Shown here: positions 1 to 13,264 of the stretch, piece by piece
Layout of the letters: every line of letters begins with the position of its first letter
Numbering within the stretch: the first letter of the stretch is position 1
Assembly: GCA_951394405.1 (NCBI GenBank)
Contig: OX596334.1
Location: 2,976,001 to 3,040,000 of the forward strand
DNA length: 64,000 nt
Source of the DNA: Coprinellus micaceus
Lineage: Eukaryota; Basidiomycota; Agaricomycetes; Agaricales; Psathyrellaceae
Reading direction: 5' to 3'
Position numbers and translations under genes: made by a program
The notes under the pieces: generated by a model
Seen by the model: only the letters and a program-made list of their open reading frames with translations
What the model was told of the DNA's origin: nothing
The model's database searches: none

Positions 1-473
1 CCCTCGGGGATAGCGACTCTAAGGAAGGGGTGAAATGGAAAGCTAAGCGTCCACCCACGCCGTAGAGGCAAAACAGGGGCACTAGGTTGCTGATGGGTCG
101 GAGATATTTGGAGTCGGGACTCCTCGCTCGGGGCTGCATTCGGGGCGAAGTCACTTAGTCCAGACGCTTGGCAAAGTTCAGGTCGACCGGACCGATACCG
201 GGGCACAGGAGCGGAAGCCGACTCTCCTGGCCAGCCACCTCCCTACATCGACTCGAGACCTGTTTACATAGCACGACGCGTGCAGCCGGCAGATCTATCT
301 ACCGACTTCAAATCGTTCTTGAATGCTATCGAACCTCGCCAGCTTGGACGTAAGGCCTTGATAGGCTCGGATCGGAATTGGATGCCCGCGGGGTCACTTT
401 GTGGTTGAGTACAAAATATAACTACCCAGCGATAATTTAGCACCTCCCAAGTCCGAGTCCGGCTCTTCTGGCC
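1..473. other. Intergenic, no gene recognised
   Basis: I see no convincing coding exon, RNA gene or repeat here. The right end must contain the promoter and 5' UTR of the methyltransferase gene that begins at 474; no obvious TATA box was found. Confidence 0.4.
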
Positions 474-1321
474 ATGCACGACCTTGTCAAGATTCCCTTT
501 CTGCTTTTGTTCCTCGCCTTAGCGTGCATAAACCTCAGCCTACCCGCCGCCAGAGCTCTGAAGGAGGAAAAGGCGCCCTCGACAAGGCTGGAATTTATTC
601 TGGATCGCAACTTTGCCAAACTCATGAAGGTGCGCATTTGCATTTCTGGTTGTAACGCGTTGTCTTGTTGGCTTTGCTTACTTCCCTATTCGATCAGATG
701 GTGTACTCCACCCTCGCCATTGTCGAGATTCTCGCCATAGCCGCATCAGATTTCCCTGGTGTCCCTCTCTCTGTGCCCTTGGCGCTGCTCTCCCAGCCAA
801 CCTCAATCTCGGACCGACACGAGGGACGTTTGCGCCTGACACCCGTATACTGTCTCTGCCTCACCTTCATATCGCTTGGGGCGCTGATTCGGGTGTCTGC
901 GTTTAATCGCCTCGGGCACATGTTCACGTATGAAATGTCCGTCCGGAGAGACCATAAACTCATCACCGACGGTCCCTACGCCTGGGTTCGCCATCCAGCA
1001 TATACGGGGCTGTTCCTGTTCTTCGTGAGCGCTGGGTGTTGCGTCACTACCGAGGTGAGTTTGGGCGTGGCTTGAACCCTTTCGATCCTACTTACGCTCC
1101 CGTGATTTTGGCAGGGCTCGTGGCTAAGGGAATCTGGCATCCTTCGCTCGAAAGCGGGCCAGGCTGCAACAGCAAGCTTCTTCGTGCTCCAGCTGGGCGT
1201 AACCACTGCTTTGAGCATGCGTATCCAGAAGGAGGACGAAGCTATGCGGAAGGCCTTTGGAGAGAAATGGGAGAGGTGGGCGAGGATTGTCAAATGGAAG
1301 CTCGTTCCGGGCGTTTTCTGA
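474..1321 (+). CDS. ICMT-like isoprenylcysteine carboxyl methyltransferase
   Basis: Three exons, 474-629, 698-1054 and 1115-1321, join in phase into a protein of about 239 residues ending at TGA 1319-1321. The family methylates the C-terminal prenylcysteine of CaaX proteins in the ER membrane using SAM. The C-terminal half shows the usual ICMT landmarks: a DHKLITDGPYAWVRHPAYTG segment (SAM-binding His/Arg-His-Pro region), then hydrophobic helices, then an RIQKEDEAMRKAFGEKWERW segment and a final LVPGVF. The N-terminus has a hydrophobic signal-anchor-like stretch. It converges on the guanylate kinase gene with under 80 bp between the stops. Fungi often carry several ICMT-like paralogues besides Ste14, so the substrate is not certain. 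Confidence 0.85.
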
Positions 1322-1399
1322 GGCCAGCCTGGGCTCAAGTGAAAGAAGCAGTTATGAAACCCCAATAAATTAGATTTAATGGTTTGGAGGGGTTGTAGC

Positions 1400-2107
1400 C
1401 TAGTCGTCTAGTGGTGGGAGGGCGTCGCTGGCGATCTCCTCGCCGAGAGCGACCTTTTTGAAGAGCTGATACGCGCGGTCGAGGTCGTCGTTCACAATGA
1501 CGAGGTCGTGCACGTTGGGCTGCTTGGCGTATTCGATCTCCTTGAGGGCGGTGTTTAGACGCTTCTGGACGGAGGCCTCGGTTTCGGTGCCGCGACCGGT
1601 GAGGCGGGCGCGCAGGGAGGACAGGGAGGGCGGGGAGATGAAGCAGTAGACGGGGTCGAGGTCTGTGCTCTTTATTTGGCGGACTCCCTGGACGGGGTTA
1701 GCGATGACTAACGGAGAAGGCGCCCCGATGCTGACCTGTGCCTCGATATCGAGGATGCATCGGCGGCCCTTGTCGTGCACGCTACGGACGGTGGCGAAGC
1801 TGGTGCCATAAAAGTTGCCAGAGAACTCGGTATGCTCTATGAAGGCCTTCTGGGCGAGGAGGGCCCTGAACTCGTCGCGGGAGACGAAGAAATAGTGCTG
1901 GCCATGGACCTCATTTGGACGAGGGGCGCGGGTGGTATCTGGGGGCGATCAGCGTGACAGGGGGCGTATTTTGGGGCTCGACGACGTACGGGACACACTG
2001 AAGCCAAAGCTGTCGGGGAACTCTGCGAAGAGACGGTGGAGAAGGGTGCTCTTGCCGACGCCAGAGGGCCCGGAGAGGATGAGGGGGCGCAGGAAATCTG
2101 GACGCAT
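1400..2107 (-). CDS. GUK1: Guanylate kinase
   Basis: Three exons on the minus strand, 2107-1990, 1938-1736 and 1687-1400, encode about 202 residues, close to yeast Guk1 (187). The enzyme phosphorylates GMP to GDP with ATP in the cytosol. The N-terminus has the P-loop [12 protein letters not shown]. The GMP-binding region follows in exon 2 ([17 protein letters not shown] and [15 protein letters not shown]), then DIEAQGVRQIK across the second intron, and an arginine-rich [11 protein letters not shown] lid. Both introns are short GT-AG introns of about 50 bp. It is transcribed divergently from the kinase gene starting at 2297, so the 189 bp between them must serve both promoters. Confidence 0.93.
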
Positions 2108-2296
2108 GGGGGCAAGAGGCGGTGTGACCTGTCACAGTCACCTCCTTTCGCACTTCCCCTTTGTACCATATTCATATTTTCCACCTCGACGCGACGACGA
2201 CCACAACGACGACGACGACGACGACGACGACCACCGCGCTGCCCCCGTCCCCCGACCCCTCCAAGATACCCCGGTGACGACCTCTCACGATATATT
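2108..2296. promoter_or_regulatory. Shared divergent promoter, GUK1 / YANK kinase
   Basis: Only 189 bp separate the two divergent start codons. The stretch contains a (ACG/CGA)n trinucleotide run at about 2193-2235. No TATA box was recognised. Its role as a bidirectional promoter is inferred from gene arrangement. Confidence 0.5.
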
Positions 2297-4102
<1,806 letters not shown>

Positions 4103-5405
4103 CTTCTCTGCTTCCGTTGGAAGCGCTCGCTCATTGGTAACCATGCCCAGTAGTACCCCTGATTCGTATTACCGCCGCCGCCACGCCAGCGCCACCTCCT
4201 GCTCCTCATTTATCTACCCAGGGCGAGTAGCCCCGGTCACCATCTATGTCTTTCCGTTCCTTTCATCCCTCCTCTCCCTGTGTCTTTGTGTCGCTTTCTT
4301 CAACTATATCTTAGCCCTTTAATCCTTCGCCCGCGATGTCGCATGCTAACCCCCTTTCCCGATCCCGTATTGGCTCCGGAATCATTGTTTCATTCCTGTG
4401 GTTCCGTCTCTTTGTTTTTCGTTCATCTTCTAATCCTCTCCGCCCTCTCTTCGTTTGCTGTCGGGATCTTCTGTTTTCGAGTTTTTTTTTTCATCCCCTT
4501 TACCCCCTGGGCGAACTACTTTCCAACAGTATGCACCCTTGATACCATCCCCTTTTCGCCGTAGCCGCACCGTTCATCGTGCACCCCGCCGCCCCTTTCA
4601 CGCACGTCGTTTTGTGGACTTAATGTCTTGCCGGTCTTCCTCTCTTCGTCTTCGCCTCCACAAACAAAGTACGTGATATCTTCGGCCTCGATCTCCAGCT
4701 CCCAATGTAGTTTGTTCTGTCTGTTGTTGTCAATCATAATCTGGCTTGAGTGGGACGTTGAGTGCTAGTAATCTTTGGCATGTGGAGGCGGTTGCTTGGT
4801 GAGGTCTCAGGTGAGCTCAGGGCCTCAATTATCCGGGCCATGTTTCTCCAACCGTCCCTTCCCAGGTGTGCTCTCCTGGGCCCTCGCTTTTCAATAGTAC
4901 CGCAAGTGACGGAGGAGTGCGTGTATATGAAGACATCCCTCGGCCCGACCAACGCTGCATAATACCCTTGCCGCAGGTGGTACGAATCTTGGTGTTGGGT
5001 CCAGCGGGATCACACGTTCTATCGTGGAAGAGGCTGGCTGTTCTCTTCGAAACAGAATCTGCACTGAGGCAACAAATACGGAACACGGGGACGTGATTGA
5101 GCGAAAGACCGGGCATTAAGCGCCTGTGACATCGCAGTACGCTGCATGGACTGAGACTCGAGTGAGCCTCCCCATTAGAGATGATTCATTGGGTCGGCGA
5201 ATCGGCTCAGCGACCGTTCAAGAGTAGAAAACGAGAAAGGAGAGGCGGGGCGCCCGGCCCGAACTATCGAGACCGACGAGCAGGAGCACTGCAATCGCTG
5301 GTTCGACATCGACCACCACTCTCTGCACCATTCACCCAGGAAACAAGTACAATTCAAGTCGTTCGTCTACCAAACTCGAACCTTGGCCGTTCTATCTGTG
5401 TTTCT
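4103..5405. other. Intergenic, no gene recognised
   Basis: The first part is pyrimidine-rich (about 4210-4600, including a T9 run near 4485) and likely contains the 3' UTR of the kinase gene. The rest has no motif or exon structure that I can support. Confidence 0.4.
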
Positions 5406-6251
5406 TCACTCCAGCTTCGTGGCGTAGCTATTCAAAGCCCGGCGGATCTCGTTGATACCACTCTGGACTCCAGGGACCTGCTTCTTCAGCTCCTGCGTGC
5501 AATGGTAGAGTTTAGCTTCGCCCTGACCACCAGCCAATCGGAATCTCACCGCGACAGCAGTCTTCCAATCATGGCTCTGGAGTGTTTGGATGACATAGTG
5601 GCTTTCCTCCCACACCTAGCGGAGCGCGTTTAGTGGAAGAAAACCGAGAGCAGGGGAAGGAAAGTACCAAGTCTTCAAGCCCGTTCCACGTGGTCTTCAC
5701 TCCAGGAGCACCAGATAAATCCCATCTGTCGGTCGGACGCTGCTCCTGCCGAAAGGACCCATCCTTCAGCGATCACGAAGCCATTTTTTCCACGGCCACC
5801 TACATTGTTCAAGCTGTTGAACTCGGTGATGACATCCTTGGCGTCGCCATTGCTGGTGATGTCGTCGATGAGGGGAAAGAAAACGTTATCAAGGCCTAAT
5901 TTTGGTCAGTCCCGATTCGCCATTGCTTCACAGACAAACGACGCTTACGGTTAAGCCAGCCTGAAAGGGATGAAGCAGCATCACGAGTATGGCCCAAGGA
6001 TTTGACCCATGCCTGCGGCTGGTCAGCAAAACGTCACAACGGACGACGGGTCAACATACGTCGCTGAACACCTCGATCTGGGATTTGAGGTCGGTGACCA
6101 GAGAGAAGTCGCCAGCGTACTTGGACGCAAAGTCCGCCGCGTCCCTTTTAGCGTTCGCGACCCCTTTGTCGATAGTGACAGCTTCGCTTGAGAGGTTGCC
6201 GATCCTGGTGACGTACTGCTCGGGGCTGGCGAGAGGTGAGTTGTACGACAT
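5406..6251 (-). pseudogene. Short divergent paralogue of the helical-bundle gene at 6797
   Basis: Minus-strand exons can be placed from the ATG at 6251 (MSYNSPLASPEQY) through an AWVKSLGHTRDAASS exon and a following LDNVFFPLIDDITS exon, to a C-terminal exon pair ending NSYATKLE at the TGA at 5406. The WVK-L-x-(S/T)RDxAS, R-x-DxVF and YATxLE segments line up with the neighbouring plus-strand gene, so the two are paralogues. The central part coding for the long helices and hydrophobic segment of the neighbour is absent; only about 190 bp lies between the conserved N- and C-terminal exons. It is either a shortened gene or a decayed copy. The start-to-start distance to the neighbour is about 545 bp, head to head. 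Confidence 0.5.
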
Positions 6252-6711
6252 GTTTGAATCAATGGAACGGTGTTGAAGATTGTGTGATTAGCCACCCCCC
6301 AAGGACATGTGTGCTCTTATACTAAACGAGGTGGCTCTATCCGAACTTCCAAGCCGAATCGAACCCATGCCAAACCACCTACGAACTGACACTTAGGAGT
6401 AGAAGAGGACTGTATGCATAGTCTTGCTCGGCTTCCTTCCCGAAGCGATGGCTTCCTCGCCAATGGGATACCGCACATGCGTAAGTCTCTTCCACTTAAT
6501 TCATTACCGCCCTGTCCAATTTTCAAACCCTAGATTTTTGTCTGCTTGAAATAGACCGGCGAATTTCCATTCCGAACGCTGCTCGTAAAGATTCAGAACA
6601 AGGGGATGAACTTTCTTCTGAAGGCAAGGTCATGAGGCCAGTCAGAAGAGATTCCAAGACACCTGTCCGGGAGAACACTCAAGGATTGGTATAGGGGGCA
6701 TTCTACTCACC

Positions 6712-6720
6712 TTATATAAA
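6712..6720 (+). promoter_or_regulatory. TATA box of the helical-bundle gene
   Basis: TTATATAAA lies 77-85 bp before the ATG at 6797, a normal TATA-to-start spacing for a fungal gene with a short leader. Confidence 0.6.
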
Positions 6721-6796
6721 GCTACAGCGACAAGCCGATTCCCAATCCCCAAGTTCCTGCCAGCTTTTCTCCAACTCGTCACGACCTGATCAAAAC

Positions 6797-8383
6797 ATGG
6801 CAACTGCGCAAACTCCCAGCTACTACGAGACACAGCAGCTCATCGCTGGCTGGTCCGCCACAGGTGGCCCAACTGACGAAGAGAAGATCAAATTCATCGA
6901 TGAAGTTAGCGCACAGCTCGAAGACGACGAGATGGTACAGAAGTTCCTGGCTAACGTTAAGGAGGCAGGAACTGCAGCCAACCAGGTCGACGCAGCCTTT
7001 GACCGTGTCTCTCGAGCTTTTGACGATATGGTCGCGAAGTACGGAAGCGACTTCCCTGGCTTTTCCAACTACAACACCGAGTGGAAAGGCTACAACTCGG
7101 TCGGTACTTTCACTGATTCGCGCCATTCATCTTTCTTATTGTTTCTCAGCGTTGGGTCAAGCATCTGAGCGACTCCCGTGATGTTGCGTCTACTACCATC
7201 GCCATTCTACGACGTAAGTCGTACTATTGTACCTGGAGGAGTCCTCGATGAATGACGTCCCGCACAGGATTCGACCAAGTCTTCCTTGACATGGTCGAAA
7301 GCATCGAGACCGACCAAGATCGCCTGGATTGCATTGTCGAGCTCAAGTCGTTCGTTGTGAGTTTGGCTCTCTGTGGTCCGGCTACATATGCTGATCCCGC
7401 GTTCAGGACGAAGACCACGAAGACGCGACGAAGACGTCGCAGAACTTCCTCAACCTCAAACGTGATATCGAGGACTTCTTGAAGCGACTCATCCAGTTCA
7501 TAGTCGACAAAGGGGTCGAACTCGAAGCTGAGGCCAAGAGACTCAAGCTTGTGATCGAAGGCCTCCAAGGCGAGATCGAGGTGTACGTCCCGGCTGTATG
7601 TCATCGTCGCGGTATATGATACTAACACACGTCCTGGTGTCGCATGCAGGCTGGACGGGCAGGTTAGGACTGCTGACCTTTTGTGACAAGGACCTTTCTG
7701 AACTCACTGTCCCAGATCAAGGATGCAACGATCGCGCTCTCGGTCATGGGAGGCATGCTTTGTGTGCGTTTTCCTAACATTCCTGTCATACTTCCTCTTC
7801 TCATAAAACACAGATCATCGGGATGATCGCTGCCGGAGCGATGTTAGCCAAATACAAGGCCGAGAGAAACGGTGAGCATCCCGCCCCCACACTCCGTAAC
7901 GTCACAATAGACCAATAGTGGAACAGAAAAGGCGGGTCAGCTCGCCTCGGAGCAGGCGGCCCTTGCGGACGTCAATCGGAAACAAGAAGCCTTAGCGAAC
8001 CTTCAGTCTGACTTTGACGGTCTGAAACCCGACATTGCTTTGATTTGCGAGAAGCTGTCCCTCTTCGCTGAGATATGGGCTCAGGTAGGAGTTACTGGCC
8101 TCCCCTCCCCTCGTATACCTTGCCATCTGACACCACCGGATTAGGTTCGTAGCCAGAGCGTCCAGTTCCAGGAGCATCTCCAAGGTGGTTTCGGAGCGGA
8201 GACCAACCTGGCAAGTTCCGAGGCCTGTTCCGTAAATTCAGTTTGTCTAACCCAGGAATTTTGTAGAGGTTCAAAAAGGAGGTTCGACTCGCCAGAAAGG
8301 TTTGCAAGCCTCTTCAGGATGGGCTTGCGATATACGCGACGGAGCTCGAGAATAACACGAAGGTTGGCAAGAAACCGAACTGA
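6797..8383 (+). CDS. Helical-bundle protein with central hydrophobic segment, function unknown
   Basis: Ten exons close in phase to about 363 residues: 6797-7099, 7150-7213, 7268-7356, 7407-7582, 7650-7662, 7716-7763, 7814-7871, 7927-8084, 8145-8210 and 8267-8383. Exon 5 is a 13-nt microexon and the intron after 8210 uses a GC donor. The protein has no signal peptide. It is almost entirely amphipathic helix with heptad-like spacing, interrupted around residues 232-260 by one hydrophobic, glycine-containing stretch (ALSVMGGMLCIIGMIAAGAM), followed by further coiled-coil-like helices. Long helices around a hydrophobic hairpin resemble alpha-helical pore-forming proteins of the HBL/Cry6/xenorhabdolysin type, but this is a shape comparison, not a recognised domain. 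Alternative: a structural coiled-coil protein. A shortened paralogue lies head to head. Confidence 0.7.
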
Positions 8384-9878
8384 AGGGCATCTATGTGCTT
8401 GAAACATTGCCCAAGGACCAGACCTGACTAGTGATTGTCCCGTGAAAATCTTAATAGAAAGAAATACTGTCCAAAGCTCCTCCATCATCGTGTACTTGTA
8501 TCCCCCAATGCCAAATGTTGTCGAGTCATTGATCATCCCCGTGTCTTGCATCGTCCCATTCCAAATCACATCAGCCAGATAATACACCTCTGATTCTCGA
8601 GTTGACTCTGTAACCCCGACGCTTTCGGTGAGACCACCCCTGTCAGAAGTGCCTCTCAGAGATATTGGAGGTGCTGGGGAATGGAATTGAACCTCCCGGA
8701 TGTGCTGGTCTTGAGAATCTGGGGCGTCTCCTGGCGGGGTTGCACGTTGCACTTTGGTTGACAATCCCGATTTGCAGGGCGTCTTTGGGGCGTACACGTT
8801 GTATCTCACACCAGCACAAGTTCATTTACTTATGAGTTATAACGATTATATCTTTTCTTGGGGTTGTAGAGGTATAGGATGGAAACGAGCACTATGGAAG
8901 TTTGCCGAACTCGAAAGTCGTTCAACTTCTGTAAGCGAACTATCACCCTTTGTCACCCCTCCACCTTCTCCACATCCACACCGAGCCTGGACAGGTTCGG
9001 TGTGGTCTATCGCCGGTAAACGTATGCGGATTCAGGAGTTAACTGAAAGCCTGTCGAATCGTGGCGCCTCTGAAGGGTTTCTGGAAGAGACAGAGTTATC
9101 TGTGTGCCCCTCATGACCCCCTCATTTCGGGAGAAGATCCACCTTCTGACAGTGCTTACGCGGTGTAGGCTCGGCGCCGTTAAAGGTTGGCTAGCGTCAG
9201 CAGGCAGTAGTACCGCCAGTTCACGCCCTCTGTCTGAGGCGAAGAAGGATTGCAAACGCCTCATGTACGAAGCGAGCGACTCAGCTCAGAATATCCGCGC
9301 CAGCTCGACTTCAAGTTTACTTCGCCAGTGGCAAGCTCCTCGAAATATTTACCGCTCTGGATGCCCAGCGGGACCGTGACTTTTGATATAATGCCGGTGA
9401 TTCCCTGGTCGATAAATTCGAGCTTCCACTAAGTATAACCGCATCGGGTCTCCAGGTGGGGGTTCTGTAGACCCTGGACAGAAAATACGGCCTTCGGAAA
9501 GATCACACAGCGGTTCCAATTTCGACGACCAGGCTTTCAAAACTTCACGTGTACGCGTTGGGTCCCGGGGAAGGGAAATCCAAAGGCTGTACGTACTTGA
9601 AGGGGGTTTTCTAATTTAAACTGAACGGCTTGAAGACGATGCCTAGGAGTCTTGACTGCGCGCGAATGCAAGCTCAAGGGTGGCCACATCAAAGCGACGG
9701 GATGCCTTCGCACGTCCGCGAACAGACAACCCCGCCCAAAAGAGCTCAGCCGCGCAGAGGACATTCATACAGCAAGGAAGACGTAGCATCCAAGCACCAA
9801 ATACTGAGTACATACAAACTACACAAATGAAGTAAAATCGTAAGACTGTCTGGTCAAGTCATGAATAGTCGTAATAGT
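8384..9878. other. Intergenic, no gene recognised
   Basis: About 1.5 kb without any exon chain or motif that I can support on either strand. Some short open frames exist but lack codon continuity and splice signals. Confidence 0.4.
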
Positions 9879-10707
9879 TCAAAGGGCAATGGCAGCCAAC
9901 GCTCCGACAACGCCCGCACCAAGGGCACTCAGCAGAGGGAGGTGCTCGAAGCCACCGAGTTGACCGTTGCCGCTTCCAGAGGCGGCAGCAGTCTCCGAGG
10001 TCGAGGGGGATGTCGAGGTCTCGGTTCCATGTGCCGCATTGTCCGCCGTCTGGTTGACACAGGCCGATTGGATGTCGCTCGGGAAGGTGTAGTTGCTCGA
10101 CAGCGTCAAATCAGCACACTAGAAACCCAAATCAACGTCAGAAATGCGGTACAGGGCGACGGAGTGTGTGTGCGTACCTGGTAGAGTTGTCCATCGCCAC
10201 CGCTAAGCACAATCTGGATGGTCACGTTAGCACCGTCTTCTACGCCGTTGACGCCAGAGGCCGAAAGGTCGAGCGGGATGCAGAAGTTGCCAGTCTTCGA
10301 TTCGTTGGCCCAAAACCTCGCGTAGAGGTCCTGGCCCCCTGACTTGAAGGAATCAAAGCTGTTGGGGTTCGGAGCGACAGAGACGAGAACACTGCCTGGG
10401 GACTATCAGAAATAAGTAGAGAGATGCAAGTGGGACGACGTACTGGACCAATCCTCATGACCTTGGCGAATGCGGAAGAATCCGCCCTCCAAGGGGAATG
10501 TGGTACGGTTAGTCGTAACGTCACTGTAGCCACCTAAAATAATATCGGTCATGGGCTAACCAAGCAGGTCAACGACGAGGGCGTACCACAGAAGTTGGGC
10601 TCTTGGTCTGCAACGAAAACTCCACGGGGCTCAGGGAAGAGGAGTCGGAAGTGGGCTTGGGCGCCGAGAGAGAGGGAGGCGAGGACGGCAAGAGCTGCAA
10701 ACTTCAT
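9879..10707 (-). CDS. BIM1-like (X325) copper-binding GPI-anchored protein
   Basis: Four minus-strand exons, 10707-10587, 10533-10444, 10395-10178 and 10118-9879, give about 222 residues. A signal peptide of 19 residues ([18 protein letters not shown]) ends just before His-Phe, so the mature protein would begin with histidine, the copper-brace residue of the LPMO-like X325/BIM1 family. The [18 protein letters not shown] segment, the FPLEGGFF core, paired cysteines and the NFCIPLDLS segment fit the family. The C-terminus is a Ser/Thr-rich linker followed by a hydrophobic tail ([20 protein letters not shown]), as in GPI-anchored proteins. Family members are thought to bind copper at the cell surface, and Cryptococcus Bim1 helps copper uptake. 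The upstream ATG at 10806 is unlikely since the signal peptide would then be internal. Confidence 0.82.
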
Positions 10708-12164
10708 TTTAGGGGGCAGGGTGGTGGGTTGGAAGGATCTCACGATGTACAACGACGAGGTACAAGGGAATAAGACGGAGAAAACGAGGAATTTATAGAT
10801 TTTCAAATTGGGGCCTAAAAGGACAAAATCTGTACGCCTATGGGTGGCGTTCGGACGAAAATTCAGCGGAAAGGTAGATTTACGCCAAAGACCTGAACCT
10901 TAGATCCATCTTCCATCCAACCTATGGGGTTACCGTCAAGGTGGTACGATGTTAAAACGCCACGCCGCCGCGCGAAGGTCTGCGAAGGGGTCCCCATGAT
11001 CTTCCCACCGAGCAATCGGATAGCACTAGTACTTGGGGACACTTGCTGAGCCTGTATGACGAGACGGGGGGAAGCTCCTCCGCCTCCCATTCCACACCCA
11101 ACCATCCCGAGATCTCTCTTCACTAAGCTTTGGTATGGCCGATTCCGCCAGGAAAGCCAGTCTCGAGGCCAGAAATCCAGGAGCAATAGGGCACAGGGCA
11201 TAGCCCGAGAAAGACCCAAGGGAATGGCTATTGCGCCTATTGGTTCGGCCAAACGACCATAAGGCGTCGGGCACACGATGGCGGTCATCTTGGCACCACG
11301 ACGTGACGGCAGGGAGCGGTCAGGCGGTCCCCAGAGTCCAGGCGAGTCGGTAGTGTCGGAGATTTTCGCGAGATATCGGAATAATTGCGTGATCATGAGG
11401 AGAGGTCAGCTGATGGTGACAAATCCCTCGGTGGCAGAGGGGCCTTGGCTAGGCGTCGTCGCTCGTCGCCCCAGTACGGTTGGTGTCGATGCCTGCGGCG
11501 AGGAGTAGGTCTTCGTGCAGTTGGGCTGCGTAGCCTCACTCAATGGTGGCCAGTGGGAAGGCGGGTGGTCTAAGCAAAGGAGACGCCAGCCAGAGTGGCA
11601 GGGGGTAAAGAGGGTCCTCGTTGTCGCTCTCGACGGGTGGCGCCAGGGTAAGGGCAAATTTGCCTCACCCAACCTCATTGGTGTAGAAGAAGAGGATTGC
11701 TGGTACATTTGTAGGGGCACACTCTGACATCGGTGAGGTCAAGGACGAGGAGAGATAGGGTGAGGATGTTGGGGGCGGCGAGGGGGAGGGGGAGGGACGA
11801 TGGGAGGGATGGTGGTGGTGGTGGTAAAAGGGAAGGAAGGCAAGACTCAGGCGAGGAAATACAATCACGTAATTTATGATAGCCCCCATTTGCTCCCGGT
11901 GCTCCCAGCGGTGTATCCTCCCCGTCACCCTGCTTCTATTTCAAGCCAGTACTCCGTGTTCTCAGCCCAGAAGACATGTCCTTCCGCCTACAACCCCTCA
12001 GAGTCCATGGATATGCCGGAATTCGGTCTATGCAGAGCAAGAGAGGGTGTATCCCACCAACATAAATGCCTCACTCGGTCTTTTTTAGATCATCTGGCTC
12101 TTTCATTGGATTGCCGGATAAACGGCGGGGAGAATACACGCGTGGTACAGGGAGGCGTTTACTT
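10708..12164. other. Intergenic, possible unrecognised gene on the minus strand
   Basis: Open stretches exist on the minus strand (10863-11396, and an ATG near 11730 opening MSECAPTNVPAILFFY), with possible GT-AG boundaries, but I cannot join them into a protein I recognise. A purine-rich stretch (GGGGAGGGGGAGGG type) lies at about 11768-11830. No function is assigned. Confidence 0.3.
10792..10797 (-). promoter_or_regulatory. TATA box of the BIM1-like gene
   Basis: TATAAA on the minus strand lies about 85 bp before the chosen ATG at 10707, which supports that start over the in-frame ATG at 10806. Confidence 0.5.
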
Positions 12165-13264
12165 TCAAACAGAGGCCTTGTCGGAGGCCGCGAGCTTGTC
12201 GTGGGCCTCGATGTTCCTGTGAAGGTGTCATTAAAGCACAGACCAGGCTCCGAATCGACGCACGTCGCCTCCCATGGATAATCAAGCCTTGGGACTCGTT
12301 AGCCCGGGCGGTTGTGAAAGATCAGGGCAGCGCTCACCACAAATCGTCGATATCAGCACCCGAGAAGTAGCTGTAAACTGCGATAAGGGACAGTAGAAAC
12401 AGTACACTTGGGTTCCTTACGGGGTGGTGCCATCGATCTCAGCGAGCTTGGTCTTCTTCTTGTTGTGCACGACAAAGACCCCGAACTTGGTCGCGGCGCG
12501 AAGAGCGGCCCGCTCCTCTTCAGCGTAGTTCAGGAGCTCCCTGTCGACATCCTTCCAGAGTTCAGAGACGGCATAGCTGTGGAGGGTGGAGCGTCGGTAT
12601 CCCTGGGAAGGCGAACATTACTCGGGGCCTTACTGGATCGTCTTCCTGGTGTCGTCCACCTCGTCCTGCAGAATGAGTCAGTAAGCTCGGCCTTCGAAAT
12701 TTAGCGAGTGAGTGTGTACACACCACGATGAGGTTCCTCTTTCCAACGAGGCCCTTGCGAGTCTCGTCGCCCCTAAGAGCGCGATAAGCCTCCCCAGCTC
12801 AAACCACAGAAGACATGGACGTACAACCACTGCGTCCGGACGACCTCGTGACCGATCTGTTCCTCGGAGGCGCCGTCGATGGCCTCGTAGAGAGAGAGGC
12901 CGATAGCCTGGATCTGCAAGGTCTTTTTGCTCGTCTCTTCCCGAAGGAAGGTTCGCTAAAAGAGGTATGGTTCGACGGCATTGTTGGCAGGTCAATGGAG
13001 CAACACACCATGACACGAGCAGGGAAGAATCCGCTGGAAAACAGCCTGTATGAGCCACTGTCCGGTCAGTTCAGCAAGGCAGAACGACTGACCCTCCGCC
13101 TAGGAGATAAGGGGACCAATCCTCAGCGCCAGTGCGTCTGCAGCCCAGGGAAACGCACCGATGGCGATCAAGAGATCTGGGTTGAAGGCGAGGGCAATCT
13201 CTGGAGTCCTCTCGCGGATGAGGTTGTGGATGTCATTGTAGGTGACCCGCAGATGCTGGACCAT
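12165..13264 (-). CDS. HPT1: Hypoxanthine-guanine / xanthine phosphoribosyltransferase (Hpt1 family)
   Basis: Ten exons on the minus strand close in phase to about 204 residues: 13264-13159, 13099-13093, 13033-13009, 12955-12825, 12772-12724, 12665-12634, 12576-12421, 12370-12338, 12287-12264 and 12216-12165. The enzyme salvages purine bases by joining them to PRPP. Landmarks match yeast Hpt1: VTYNDIHNLI, FNPDLLIAIGGGGFFPARV, GLSLYE, VVRTQWL, LIVDEVDDTRKT (PRPP loop), YAVSEL, FGVFVVHNKKK and a C-terminal DYPWEAT. The second exon is only 7 nt and supplies part of the GGGG turn; without it the motif is broken. Whether the base preference is hypoxanthine/guanine or xanthine cannot be read from the sequence. 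Confidence 0.9.

Noticed and set aside
4762..5116. Short open frames on both strands between the kinase and the helical-bundle pair
   Set aside because: No start context, splice chain or motif; likely chance.
11800..12222. Plus-strand frame of 140 codons
   Set aside because: Begins in a GGT/GGA low-complexity run and has no motif or splice support.
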